A stretch of 64,000 nt of DNA from Ignavibacteria bacterium (GCA_016844745.1 JAERMQ010000006.1:62001-126000); one strand, 5' to 3'. Counted from the stretch's first letter, positions 9,319 to 17,220 are shown. Made by a program: numbers and translations. Notes: generated from the letters alone by a model not told the origin.

Positions 9319-9419
9319 TGAATAGTGAAAAAGGGAAGAGGGAAAAGGGAAAAGCGAAGAGGGAAAAGCGAAGAGGGAAAAGGGAAAAGCGAAGAGGGAA
9401 AAGCGAAGAGGGAAAAGTG
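9316..9419. repeat. Purine-rich tandem array at the gcvPB stop
   Basis: Beginning at the TAG stop codon, the sequence reads TAGTGAATAGTGAAAA and then runs through GGGAAAAGCGAAGA-type units of about 14 nt, in 6-7 imperfect copies. It is strongly G/A-biased on this strand. It follows the same rule as the heptamer arrays elsewhere: a short-period array starting at a stop codon. Confidence 0.75.
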
Positions 9420-9471
9420 GATTAGTAAATGAGAAATTTGACTAAGTTGTTTTCGAAAAAAATAAAATAAT

Positions 9472-9512
9472 ACACCCCTTAACCCTCTCTCAACAGTGGA
9501 TTAAGAGGTGTG
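9472..9512. terminator. Probable bidirectional terminator hairpin
   Basis: Imperfect inverted repeat: ACACCCCTTAA on the left and TTAAGAGGTGT on the right, with about 19 nt between. It lies between convergent gcvPB (+) and the DUF3108 gene (-). There is no long T-run, so this is inferred from position and symmetry. Confidence 0.4.
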
Positions 9513-9565
9513 TTATTTCTTCATTAATCTTTTCTACTTCTACTTCTTTTTCTATGTTCTATGTT

Positions 9566-10354
9566 CTATTTCGGGGGAGTCCATCCATCGCGCTTCCAAC
9601 CGACAAGTTCGATATTGACAGTTCCGACATAAACTTTTAATTTAGCTTTAATTGGAATTCGTGCTTTATCGTCACTAAACCAGGCTTCGAAATTTCCTGT
9701 CATCCCGTATATACCTGTCCAATCTGCTGAACCATGTAAATAAAAAGTCCGAACGGCATAATCGATAGAAGAAATTCTAACCTTTTCGACTTTATTTGTA
9801 AAATTAATAATTGTTACGCATGTATCACGATCCATAACTGTTGGAACGGAAATGCAACGATTGATACCTGAGAACTGCCGGGCAAAATAGAAAAGGGAGA
9901 AACCGTCATTCCATTTTTTTTTTGAGTAAATAGTATCTAACCAGGCTTTCTGTTGGCTTTTCCATTTTTCATTTATAATAATATTATTTTGATAATCGAA
10001 TATATGGCGCTGCCAGTCCCATTCGTGAGAAATGAAACTAGAAGAACTTTCGAATTTGTATGAGAATGCTGCAGTTGGATCTATCCAACTTTGACTTGTT
10101 GCAAAAAGTCTGAAAAAGGGGATTTGTGGAATTGATTCCATTCGGGACATTGTCCGGAAATATTTGATTCCTCCGTTTGATTCTTCAGATAAAATAAACA
10201 TTTTAATAGTCCCGATTTTAAATCCGAGAAATGATACTTCGTAAGTTAGTTCTTCTCCGGACTGGAATATGGAACTTTGGGCTGAATTAGATTTAATTGT
10301 AGAAATAAGAAGAACTGCAAGTACTAAAATTAATTTCCAAACTTTAGAGCACAT
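9566..10354 (-). CDS. DUF3108 domain protein (downstream paralogue)
   Basis: 262 aa. A signal peptide (residues 1-25, 'WKLILVLAVLLISTIKSNSA') is followed by a DUF3108 domain: 'IFQSGEELTYEVSFLGFKIG', 'ESIPQIPFF', 'DWTGIYGMTGNFEAWFSDD', ending 'VNIELVGWKRDGWTPPK'. It is presumably periplasmic or outer-membrane associated; the biochemical role of DUF3108 is unknown. It is a close paralogue of the gene at 10593-11369 along its whole length. A TAAATTTG box at 10384-10391 lies 29 nt before the ATG. After the TAG stop the gene-sense sequence reads TAGAACATAGAACATAG, a heptamer repeat. Confidence 0.8.
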   Translation of the reverse strand: MCSKVWKLILVLAVLLISTIKSNSAQSSIFQSGEELTYEVSFLGFKIGTIKMFILSEESNGGIKYFRTMSRMESIPQIPFFRLFATSQSWIDPTAAFSYKFESSSSFISHEWDWQRHIFDYQNNIIINEKWKSQQKAWLDTIYSKKKWNDGFSLFYFARQFSGINRCISVPTVMDRDTCVTIINFTNKVEKVRISSIDYAVRTFYLHGSADWTGIYGMTGNFEAWFSDDKARIPIKAKLKVYVGTVNIELVGWKRDGWTPPK

Positions 10355-10383
10355 AAATTCAAGAACTAATATTTAAAATAAAT

Positions 10384-10391
10384 CAAATTTA
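10384..10391 (-). promoter_or_regulatory. -7 promoter box (TAAATTTG) for the DUF3108 gene
   Basis: TAAATTTG read on the minus strand matches TAnnTTTG and ends 29 nt before the ATG at 10354, the same spacing as at 401, 14862 and 17249. No clear TTTG -33 element was found at 19-21 nt. Confidence 0.4.
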
Positions 10392-10592
10392 ATTAAAATT
10401 TTTTTATTTGAATATAATTTCAGAAAACGGAAGGTAAAAATTTAAGTTAGTTCAAAAAACTTCATCCCTGCATGTAATGAAAGGGGGAATCAGTTATTAA
10501 AAGAAAACCAATAATGAATTTTGAAGTAAGCAGATATAAATAAAATTATCATAACCTTTTCTACTTCTGCTTCTTTTTCTAAGTTCTATGTT

Positions 10593-11369
10593 CTACCTCG
10601 GAGGAGTCCAGCCATCACGTTTCCAACTTACAAGTTCGATATTAACGCTTCCGACATAGACTTTCATTTTAGCTTTAATTGGAATACGGGCATTATCATC
10701 GCTCACCCATGCTTCGAAATTTCCGGTTATCCCGTAAACACCTGTCCATTTTGCAGCACCATTGAAATAAAGAGTTCGAACAGGATAGTCTATTGAAGAA
10801 ATGTTAACATTTTCGACTTTATTAGTAAAGTTAATAATAGTTTTACATGTATCCCGTTCCATTACAGTTGGAACTGCAATACCGCGCTTGCTGCCGGCAA
10901 ATTGCCTGGCAAAGTAGAATAGCGAACAGCCGTCATTCCATTTTTTTGAAGAGCGAACAGTATCTAACCATGTTTTTTGTTGGTTCTTCCATTTTTCGTT
11001 GACTACAAAATTTTTCTGATAATCGAAAATCAGGCGCTGCCAGTCCCATTCGGGAGTTATGAAACGGGTTGAGCCTTCGAATTTATAAGAAAACGCTGCT
11101 GATTGGTCAATCCAGCTTTGATATGTTGCATTAAGTTTGAAATAAGGAATTTGTGGAATGGATTCCATTTGAGACATAGCCCTATATGCTATGTTGAGAC
11201 CAAATTTTTCTTCAGCAAGAATAAACATCCTGATTGTTCCTAATTTAAATCCAAGGAACGTTACTTCGTAAGTTAATTCTTCTCCTGATTGAAATATTGA
11301 ATTTCCGTACGAATAGGATTTTGTAATAAAAAAAAGGAGTAAAAGTGTTATTAATGATAATTTCCTCAT
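10593..11369 (-). CDS. DUF3108 domain protein (upstream paralogue)
   Basis: 258 aa from the ATG at 11369. The ORF track extends to a TTG at 11396, but 'MRKLSLITLLLLFFITKSYS' is a proper signal peptide beginning at this ATG; an ATG at 11381 is also possible. The DUF3108 domain matches the neighbour nearly position by position ('FQSGEELTYEVTFLGFKLGT', 'GITGNFEAWVSDD', 'SWKRDGWTPPR'). The two genes and their 3' flanks (CTTTTCTACTTCTGCTTC on the plus strand) are clearly a tandem duplication. Function unknown; an envelope location is inferred from the signal peptide. Confidence 0.8.
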   Translation of the reverse strand: MRKLSLITLLLLFFITKSYSYGNSIFQSGEELTYEVTFLGFKLGTIRMFILAEEKFGLNIAYRAMSQMESIPQIPYFKLNATYQSWIDQSAAFSYKFEGSTRFITPEWDWQRLIFDYQKNFVVNEKWKNQQKTWLDTVRSSKKWNDGCSLFYFARQFAGSKRGIAVPTVMERDTCKTIINFTNKVENVNISSIDYPVRTLYFNGAAKWTGVYGITGNFEAWVSDDNARIPIKAKMKVYVGSVNIELVSWKRDGWTPPR

Positions 11370-11467
11370 TTTGATGAACATTATTTTCCAAGCCAAAGTT
11401 TTAAAAGGATTTAAACGAATATAAACTGATTTTATTTGAATTTTGTATTATAGAATCATTTCAAAAA

Positions 11468-11575
11468 CCAAAAATTGAATTCCAAAGTACAACTTTGGAA
11501 TTAGTAAGTTCTTGATATATCTCATTCCAAAATTCCGATTTTGGAATGTAATTATCACTAAAAATCATTTTTAGA
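11468..11575. repeat. Double-hairpin repeat element, copy 1
   Basis: Two separate hairpins: 11478-11502 (AATTCCAAAGT stem, 3-nt loop) and 11523-11548 (CATTCCAAAAT stem, 4-nt loop). The whole ~100 bp unit, including the spacer and flanks, recurs in reverse orientation at about 54585-54680. It lies between the divergently placed 5' end of the DUF3108 gene and the 3' end of the WD40-like gene. Confidence 0.8.
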
Positions 11576-11587
11576 TTGAATTCAACA

Positions 11588-13825
11588 TTAGTAATTTGAT
11601 TTAATGATTTGTATTTTTTTATAAATAACTGAGCTACCTGTCTGAATTTTAATAAAATATATACCCGATGGAAGAATATTATTGGCTAATGTAATAACAA
11701 CTAAATATGAATTCCCTTGTGGTATTTCATTTCTGTTCACAGGGATTTCCTCACCAAGAATATTTATTAATAAAACCTTGATGCCCAATGTATTTGTAGT
11801 ATTAATCCCGATATTAATGAAATCGTTTGCAGGATTGGGATAGACTATAATATTAACTTTATCATCATTCATTTCTTCAACTTCCAATACCGGTGCAATA
11901 TCATAAAGCGCTGAAGAACCGTCATCTGCACATACCGCCATGAAATTTCCGTTTTGAGATAATGATAGGTAATTTACGGAATGTGGCAGATTATTTCTAT
12001 TAAAAACTGAAGAATCCTTCCAGAAAATAGCTCCTGAACTTATATCATAAAGATAAAGGGAGCCTAATGAATCACCGGCAACAATTTTATTTCCTATCTG
12101 AGTAAAGGCTAATGAACGGATTTGAGGGTCTGTGTCCGAAGAATTTATTTTCAGTTTGGTCAGAAGAGAATAATTAGAAGCATCCCAAATATAAATATTG
12201 GAACCTAGACCTGATGTTGCAATTCTCTTTCCATCAGGCGAAAATTTAGCTGATGAAATTTCCGTGAAGCTTATATTTTTATCATTAACAAAAATAGTAT
12301 CCTTTACATAAGTAACATTAGGAATATCGAATTTATAAATTATTATATAACCTTCCTTGGTTCCCATACAAATCTTTTTGCCATCAGGGTATATGTCCAT
12401 AGAAATAATATCCAGATATGTTGTATCGAATTTTTTAAATTGAAAATCCTTGTAATTTATTAAATACCCTCCAACCTTTGGACAAGCTGCAACGATATAA
12501 TTTAACGAGGGAGTGAAAGTAACAAGGCTAACATCATCAGGCAATTTAAAGGATTTTTCCAAAACGGGTTTTTCATAATTTTTATTATTCCAAATTCGAA
12601 TAGAATCTGTTCCACCGCAGGTAACAATAGATTTTCCATCTTGTGATATATCGAAGAATGTAACGGGAGCATTATTAGCCTTAAAACTGAACATATCAAA
12701 TCCGGTCTGAAATTCCTTTACTCTAATGATGCCATTGGAAGTAGTAACATAAATTATTGGTACCGTCGGATGAAATTTAATGCAGTTCGAGCCGGTATTA
12801 TTGGGAGAATAATTTGCATTTACCCTAAACAGTTCAGAACCATTTGATATTGAAAAGTAACCGAAAGTTCCTGAACTTCTGTCAATACCGCCAAATGCTG
12901 TTTCTGTTGGAGAGCATTTCAAAGAATATCCCCAAAGTTTGCAACTAATTCTATCTTTATTTCCTGGATTATCAATTGTACTTATATATACTTCCTCATC
13001 CCTCGATGAGCCTGTAATTATCTGTTTGTTGTCGCTTGAAAAAAGAGAAACAGGATACTTGAATGTAGTTGTCGCTTCCCTATAAAGCTGTCCTGTCGCT
13101 ATTTTATAGATTTTTACATTATTCGAATCATCATTATAGGTATAGTTAGCTAAGAAATATTTACCGTCGTTTGAAAAAGAAAATGAATTAGGAATACTTT
13201 TGTACCTAATACGCATGATTTCTTTTAAGCTGTCGCTACTCCATATTCCAAAAGTCGAATCTTTTCTTACTACGGAAAAATAATTTTTATTTTGTGAGAA
13301 AATAACGTTTGTGGCAGTATCTCCGCCGATATCCAGATATGACTTAGCGCCGGTTTGAAAATCGAAAATCTGCAATTGTTTTGTTAATATTTCTTTTATG
13401 GCATATCTTTTACTATCAGGAAGGAAGGAAATCGAATTAACAATATAATCCATAGCTGCAACATCAAAAGTATCGACACGAATAGTTTTACCAGCTTCAA
13501 TATCTATTAATTCTACAAATCGTGTGGTATTACATCCGATTAAATATTTTCCCTCCGGCGAAATATCAATTTTTCTCATTTCTCTCAGGATTGGGAATTC
13601 ACGAATGATTTTTTGCGTTTTCAAATCGAGGACTTTAATTGAATTCATGTCTTCAATTGTCTGGGATATCTTACTTTGAAGATAAGCTAACTTCCCATCC
13701 GGCGAGAAGGTAAAGCAACTGAAACTCACATCCTGACCATGCTTAAGCCAGATTTGACGCGGGGGAGAAGCAAGTAAAAGATTTGCCGTAAAAAGTAAGA
13801 TAATTAGTTTATATAAAGTCTTCAT
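11588..13825 (-). CDS. WD40-like beta-propeller protein with T9SS sorting domain
   Basis: 745 aa. Signal peptide 'MKTLYKLIILLFTANLLLAS'. Residues ~25-640 are repeated propeller blades of the type 'FSPDGKLAYLQS', 'ISPEGKYLIGC', 'FSNDGKYFLAN', 'IYPDGKKICMGT', 'FSPDGKRIATSG'. The last ~80 residues are a type A T9SS sorting domain ('VIVYPNPANDFINIGIN' type start, 'LPSGIYFIKIQTGSSVIYKKI'). It is expected to be exported by Sec, moved across the outer membrane by T9SS and anchored at the surface; the ligand is unknown. A WD40-like fold without catalytic residues suggests binding or scaffolding. Confidence 0.82.
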   Translation of the reverse strand: MKTLYKLIILLFTANLLLASPPRQIWLKHGQDVSFSCFTFSPDGKLAYLQSKISQTIEDMNSIKVLDLKTQKIIREFPILREMRKIDISPEGKYLIGCNTTRFVELIDIEAGKTIRVDTFDVAAMDYIVNSISFLPDSKRYAIKEILTKQLQIFDFQTGAKSYLDIGGDTATNVIFSQNKNYFSVVRKDSTFGIWSSDSLKEIMRIRYKSIPNSFSFSNDGKYFLANYTYNDDSNNVKIYKIATGQLYREATTTFKYPVSLFSSDNKQIITGSSRDEEVYISTIDNPGNKDRISCKLWGYSLKCSPTETAFGGIDRSSGTFGYFSISNGSELFRVNANYSPNNTGSNCIKFHPTVPIIYVTTSNGIIRVKEFQTGFDMFSFKANNAPVTFFDISQDGKSIVTCGGTDSIRIWNNKNYEKPVLEKSFKLPDDVSLVTFTPSLNYIVAACPKVGGYLINYKDFQFKKFDTTYLDIISMDIYPDGKKICMGTKEGYIIIYKFDIPNVTYVKDTIFVNDKNISFTEISSAKFSPDGKRIATSGLGSNIYIWDASNYSLLTKLKINSSDTDPQIRSLAFTQIGNKIVAGDSLGSLYLYDISSGAIFWKDSSVFNRNNLPHSVNYLSLSQNGNFMAVCADDGSSALYDIAPVLEVEEMNDDKVNIIVYPNPANDFINIGINTTNTLGIKVLLINILGEEIPVNRNEIPQGNSYLVVITLANNILPSGIYFIKIQTGSSVIYKKIQIIKSNY

Positions 13826-13967
13826 GGTTCAACTCATTTGAAATTTGAAAATTTGAAAATGTTCCAATTTGAAAATGGAAATTGATTGTAGGTATTAGCA
13901 ATTTTTAATTTTAAAGTAATGTCCATCATTGTAATCAAGCCACATTTCGTATTTTTTTGTTAATTTA

Positions 13968-14378
13968 TTATTTAAGAATGGTTAATTGATAAATTTTACT
14001 TGAAATGATATCTTTTGGTTCGAAAACTCTAAATAATTTCATAAGTAATGTAGTATTCCCTTCATTTAAGGCATAAAAATTCCATATTTCATACATTGGT
14101 GCACCGTCAATGCCTCTCGTACCTGTATATTTTGTTTTGTGAGTTATGTATTTTGCTTTTGAAGAATCAAAATTAGAGATTATATTCCATGTATAACCGC
14201 CATCAAAAGCAGTATTCAATATTTTTAATTCAATAGTATCGCCGAGTTTGGAAGAAATTAAGCCATTCGTATCGGGTCGGGCAATATTTCCCGTTGGAGT
14301 TGGATTAACCGAATAACTTATGTTACAATTCAAAAGTAAAATAAGTAAAATACATAGTATGAACTTGAATATAAACAT
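13968..14378 (-). CDS. Chagasin-like cysteine-protease inhibitor (family I42)
   Basis: 136 aa with a signal peptide ('FKFILCILLILLLNCNISYS'). The mature part has the three inhibitor loops of family I42 in order: 'AFDGGYTWNI' (the NPTTGY-W loop), 'GTRGIDGAPMYEIW' (the glycine-rich loop) and 'LMKLFRVFEP' (the RPW-like loop). Members bind papain-like cysteine peptidases. It probably acts in the periplasm or outside the cell. The NPTTG loop is altered to 'AFDGG', so inhibition is not certain. It sits between a sorted propeller protein and a toxin-antitoxin pair. Confidence 0.65.
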   Translation of the reverse strand: MFIFKFILCILLILLLNCNISYSVNPTPTGNIARPDTNGLISSKLGDTIELKILNTAFDGGYTWNIISNFDSSKAKYITHKTKYTGTRGIDGAPMYEIWNFYALNEGNTTLLMKLFRVFEPKDIISSKIYQLTILK

Positions 14379-14398
14379 TCAAAACCTTTACATTATAT

Positions 14399-14689
14399 TT
14401 ATAAATCAATTCCTTTTCTTGCAGCATGGCTTATGGCAGCAATCTCTACTACATTATCTTTTATGCGATAAACAATTCTATAACTTTTGTAAATCAATTC
14501 CCTGATTGCCGGATTATTATATTCAGGTACTATCCTTCCCGATTCCGGGAAAACAGATAAATTTTCTATTAAACTTAGGATTTTCTGGATTGTAATTGAT
14601 GCATAAAGAGGAGATTCTTTTGCTATAAAAGTAAATACTGATTCAAGATGAACAGCGGCTTTTGGAGACCATCTTATTTGCTCATCCAT
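14399..14689 (-). CDS. RelE/ParE-family toxin
   Basis: 96 aa. 'WSPKAAVHLESVFTFIAKESPLYA' followed by 'FPESGRIVPEYNNPAIRELIYKSYRIVYRIKDNVVEIAAI' is the ParE/RelE fold with the conserved 'RIVYRI' strand. It overlaps the upstream gene's 3' end by 16 nt, the usual antitoxin-toxin coupling. ParE members poison gyrase and RelE members cleave mRNA on ribosomes; the sequence alone does not decide between them, though 'SGR.VPEY' and 'RELI..SYRIVYR' are ParE-like. Confidence 0.85.
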   Translation of the reverse strand: MDEQIRWSPKAAVHLESVFTFIAKESPLYASITIQKILSLIENLSVFPESGRIVPEYNNPAIRELIYKSYRIVYRIKDNVVEIAAISHAARKGIDL

Positions 14690-14862
14690 TGCGATACTCT
14701 TTGTTTTATTTCATCGTGAGGAATGAATTCTCCTTTATCCAACTGTTTCAATCCTCCATCAACCTGCGCTTTGAAGTATAGTTGTTCCATAATATCTTCA
14801 ATAGTTGATTCGCTCGGCATTTCACTTATTATTGCTATAGCTTCTGCTTTAACATCTAACAT
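14674..14862 (-). CDS. Antitoxin of the ParE/RelE-type pair
   Basis: 62 aa from ATG 14862. The ORF track begins 30 nt earlier, but this ATG has GGAG 9 nt upstream and a TAAATTTG promoter box 27 nt upstream. 'AEAIAIISEMPSESTIEDIMEQLYFKAQVDGGLKQLDKGEFIPHDEI' is a known antitoxin type: a short N-terminal dimerising region and a C-terminal helix that wraps the toxin. It precedes and overlaps the toxin gene. Probably autoregulated, as is usual for type II systems. Confidence 0.8.
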   Translation of the reverse strand: MLDVKAEAIAIISEMPSESTIEDIMEQLYFKAQVDGGLKQLDKGEFIPHDEIKQRVSQWMSK

Positions 14863-14889
14863 TATTTCTCCGTAATTTTTATTTAATAT

Positions 14890-14897
14890 CAAATTTA
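14890..14897 (-). promoter_or_regulatory. -7 promoter box (TAAATTTG) for the toxin-antitoxin operon
   Basis: TAAATTTG on the minus strand lies 27 nt before the antitoxin ATG. It matches the TAnnTTTG consensus and the spacing seen for three other genes in this window. No convincing -33 TTTG. Confidence 0.45.
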
Positions 14898-15008
14898 AAA
14901 CGAATCTGATTCTTTTTTATTATTTTGTGAATAAAATGATAATGCCCATCTACTGTTCCTCTATTATCTTCTCAATTAGCTTTTAGCTTTGATGGGAAGA
15001 GAAGGATA

Positions 15009-15338
15009 CTACATCATCTCTAATGTTTCCAAAAATGTTCCATACAAACCCAATGATGTTAATACAAAATTATTTGATTGATTTTTATCTAAATTATAAA
15101 GATTACCCAAACCATAACAATCTTCAACTTCATCATAGAATATTTTATATCCATTATGATCTTGGGATTCCTCTAAAACAGTCCAAAGTTCAACTTCCTG
15201 TTCTTTATCAATAGAATAATATTTTTGCTTTATTGGTGTAATTAAACAATTTTTTAAATTAACACCATGTAAGTTTGTAATATTCCAATTACCATTTATT
15301 TCATCATAAATTTTATTCTGAATTTCAATTTGTGTCAT
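15009..15338 (-). CDS. Small hypothetical protein
   Basis: 109 aa, not recognised. No signal peptide or membrane segment. Acidic and rich in Asn, Tyr and Leu: 'MTQIEIQNKIYDEINGNWNI' then 'EVELWTVLEESQDHNGYKIFYDE' and 'FGLGNLYNL'-like ends. The size and pattern resemble immunity or antitoxin-like small cytoplasmic proteins, but that is only a resemblance. It sits in a cluster of small accessory genes. Confidence 0.55.
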   Translation of the reverse strand: MTQIEIQNKIYDEINGNWNITNLHGVNLKNCLITPIKQKYYSIDKEQEVELWTVLEESQDHNGYKIFYDEVEDCYGLGNLYNLDKNQSNNFVLTSLGLYGTFLETLEMM

Positions 15339-15397
15339 AATTTAATATTAATAATATTTTTAAATCATTTATCATTTATCATTCATAATTCCCCATC

Positions 15398-15487
15398 CTA
15401 CGAATCCACCCAAACCTCATCCGAATAAACACTCGTCTGCGTATCATTTTTTGCTTTAATTTTAAAATTAATCCTATAAATCAAAGA
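15398..15487 (-). pseudogene. Remnant of a fibronectin-type-III protein C-terminus
   Basis: The minus-strand frame between an in-frame TGA and the TAG at 15398-15400 reads 'LIYRINFKIKAKNDTQTSVY' followed by 'SDEVWVDS'. This is the F-G strand end of an Fn3 domain ('Y.rikAkN..g.S.YSdEv.v'). No upstream part remains, so it looks like a decayed 3' end of a large surface protein. The shortness makes this tentative. Confidence 0.4.
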
Positions 15488-15494
15488 TCAGGAA

Positions 15495-15725
15495 CTATTT
15501 ACTTTCTAAATACAGAGTATCCGGGCATAAATCTTGTCCACCGTTCCATTGAATTGAACCAAGAAAAGGCTTTACTTTTTTAAATTTGTGATAATCCTTT
15601 AATTCTTTAAAAATTCCGGTTTCCAAATATGGTTTTACATCAAATACCCTGATTTCATCATTTGTAAATTCGATTTTTAAAGTAAAATCAGGATTAGGAG
15701 TGACTTCTTTTACTCTTGGATTCAT
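15495..15725 (-). CDS. DUF2442 protein
   Basis: 76 aa. 'NPRVKEVTPNPDFTLKIEF', then 'VFDVKPYLETGIFKELKDYHKFKKV' and 'GSIQWNGGQDLCPDTLYLES' match DUF2442 over its full length. Members are often paired with DUF4160 proteins in toxin-antitoxin-like small operons. No DUF4160 gene was seen beside it; the upstream neighbour is the aspartic-protease-like gene 10 nt away. Cytoplasmic, function unknown. Confidence 0.8.
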   Translation of the reverse strand: MNPRVKEVTPNPDFTLKIEFTNDEIRVFDVKPYLETGIFKELKDYHKFKKVKPFLGSIQWNGGQDLCPDTLYLESK

Positions 15726-15735
15726 ATCAGTCTCA

Positions 15736-16155
15736 TTACTTCAAATATGTCATTGCCATATAAGGGCTCTCGGGATTAACCTTGAGTGTTTGCGATTTAG
15801 TATCAATCACAACATCCATATCCTCTAATGGTATTGAACCGAGTAGAACTTCACTCTTCCCGGGTAATACCATAGCCCTGCAAGTAGTAGAGCGGTTTTC
15901 GAATTTTATATCGACTGGTCCTACAATTTCAAAATTCCTGATTGTACCGTCGGTAAGAACAGCTTCCCTGATTTCATAAACTTTTAAATCGAGCTGGCTT
16001 TTAATATGCTCATTGATACATAACATATAAGAACCTCTATCGACAAGAGCTTTAACTTTTTCTTTTTTGATTTCTTCTTTAGATATTATACCCCTACGAT
16101 ATAAACCAATTTCATCGGAATTGATTAGTTCAATATTTGCATAAACCATTCCCAT
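15736..16155 (-). CDS. Clan AA aspartic-protease-like protein with altered active site
   Basis: 139 aa. The layout follows the bacterial clan AA (retropepsin-like) family: 'MGMVYANIELINSDEI', then the active-site strand, 'CINEHIKSQLDLKV', 'GPVDIKFENRSTTCRAMVLP', 'LLGSIPLEDMDVVID', 'LKVNPESPYMA'. In the family the active-site triplet is D-T/S-G. Here it is D39-R40-G41 ('ALVDRGSYML'), where R40 (AGA) is one base from Thr (ACA). The protein may be inactive or have another role. No signal peptide. It abuts DUF2442, and an operon is likely. Confidence 0.72.
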   Translation of the reverse strand: MGMVYANIELINSDEIGLYRRGIISKEEIKKEKVKALVDRGSYMLCINEHIKSQLDLKVYEIREAVLTDGTIRNFEIVGPVDIKFENRSTTCRAMVLPGKSEVLLGSIPLEDMDVVIDTKSQTLKVNPESPYMAMTYLK

Positions 16156-16397
16156 TTTTGAACCCTTTCATTATGAAGGATAAAACCAACATCCAAAAAT
16201 AATCATTTCAGAATAAATATTTTAATTTTTCTATAGTACTTTAAAGATATAAAAATTTATCCCACAAACAGCAACATTTATACAATCAAAATTAAATTTT
16301 CGATTTTTATATTTAGAAATATTATTTAATTTGTAATAAATGAAGTTAATGGTTTTTAACAATTAAATTAAGTTAAACTATTTTTGGAGTTATTTTT

Positions 16398-16928
16398 ATG
16401 AAAACAAAAATTTATTCAATTTCCTTCTTACTAATTGTTTCAATAGTAATCATAGGAGCATTTTCAACAGCAATCCCCCAAGATTCTAAGATGCCGCCGG
16501 CAAGGGAAGTCCCCGGTTTGAATTCACCGGACAAATACCCAAAAGCCTGTGTTAGTTGCCATATTAATTATCCGGAAATGAAAACAGATGCAAGACTAAG
16601 TGTTTTATCTGTAGCCTGGAATACCCAGGTTGAACCCGGTTTATTAGCGAAGTCCCAGGCTGCATGCAACGAAGGCGTTACCCTTAAAGGCAAGCATCCA
16701 TCCAAATTCAATGAAAATACCAACATTCCACAAGCTTGTATCACTTGCCACAGCAAAACCTCAAAAAATGCACCTGAAATGGGTAAATTAATGCATACAA
16801 TCCATTTAACCGGCAAAGACAACACCTATTTTTCATGGGGAAACGGTGATTGCACTAATTGCCATAAAATGGATAAATCCGGCGATTGGTCGATTCCAAG
16901 CGGAAAAGAAAGCGAAGTCGGAAAATAA
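16398..16928 (+). CDS. Triheme c-type cytochrome
   Basis: 176 aa. An N-terminal signal peptide or anchor (residues ~8-25) is followed by three CxxCH haem-binding motifs: CVSCH 51-55, CITCH 114-118 and CTNCH 152-156. His residues at 100, 133 and 136 could be distal ligands. It is expected in the periplasm as a small electron carrier. No oxidoreductase partner is adjacent. GGAG lies 9-12 nt before the ATG. It does not match a named cytochrome family that I recognise. Confidence 0.82.
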   Translation: MKTKIYSISFLLIVSIVIIGAFSTAIPQDSKMPPAREVPGLNSPDKYPKACVSCHINYPEMKTDARLSVLSVAWNTQVEPGLLAKSQAACNEGVTLKGKHPSKFNENTNIPQACITCHSKTSKNAPEMGKLMHTIHLTGKDNTYFSWGNGDCTNCHKMDKSGDWSIPSGKESEVGK

Positions 16929-17018
16929 TATTTTATTTTTCAGTCAAGAAAAACTCTTGACGATAGGTTATTACTAAGTGAGTCAAGAGCTTCTCTTGAC
17001 TTTTTTAAGACAACAACT

Positions 17019-17050
17019 CGAGTCAAGAGTTCCTCTTGACTCGTTTTTTT
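17019..17050 (+). terminator. Possible intrinsic terminator after the cytochrome gene
   Basis: CGAGTCAAGAG stem and complement CTCTTGACTCG with a 3-nt loop, directly followed by TTTTTTT. It lies about 90 nt after the cytochrome stop. Confidence 0.55.
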
Positions 17051-17189
17051 ACATCAAGAATGATTTATTTCACAAAATTCACACGTCAAGATGAACTCTT
17101 GACGTGAGGATATACATTCCCTAACGTCAAGATGAACTCTTGACGTTAGGATTCAACTTATAACTCATAATTTATAATTCATAATTTCC

Positions 17190-17220
17190 TTTAGGGTTAC
17201 CTAAAAATTCATTAATTTTG
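17190..17220 (+). promoter_or_regulatory. Promoter for the LTA-synthase-like gene
   Basis: TTTA(G) at 17190-17193 and, after 19 nt, TAATTTTG at 17213-17220, a full match to TAnnTTTG. The box ends 28 nt before the ATG at 17249. Confidence 0.5.
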
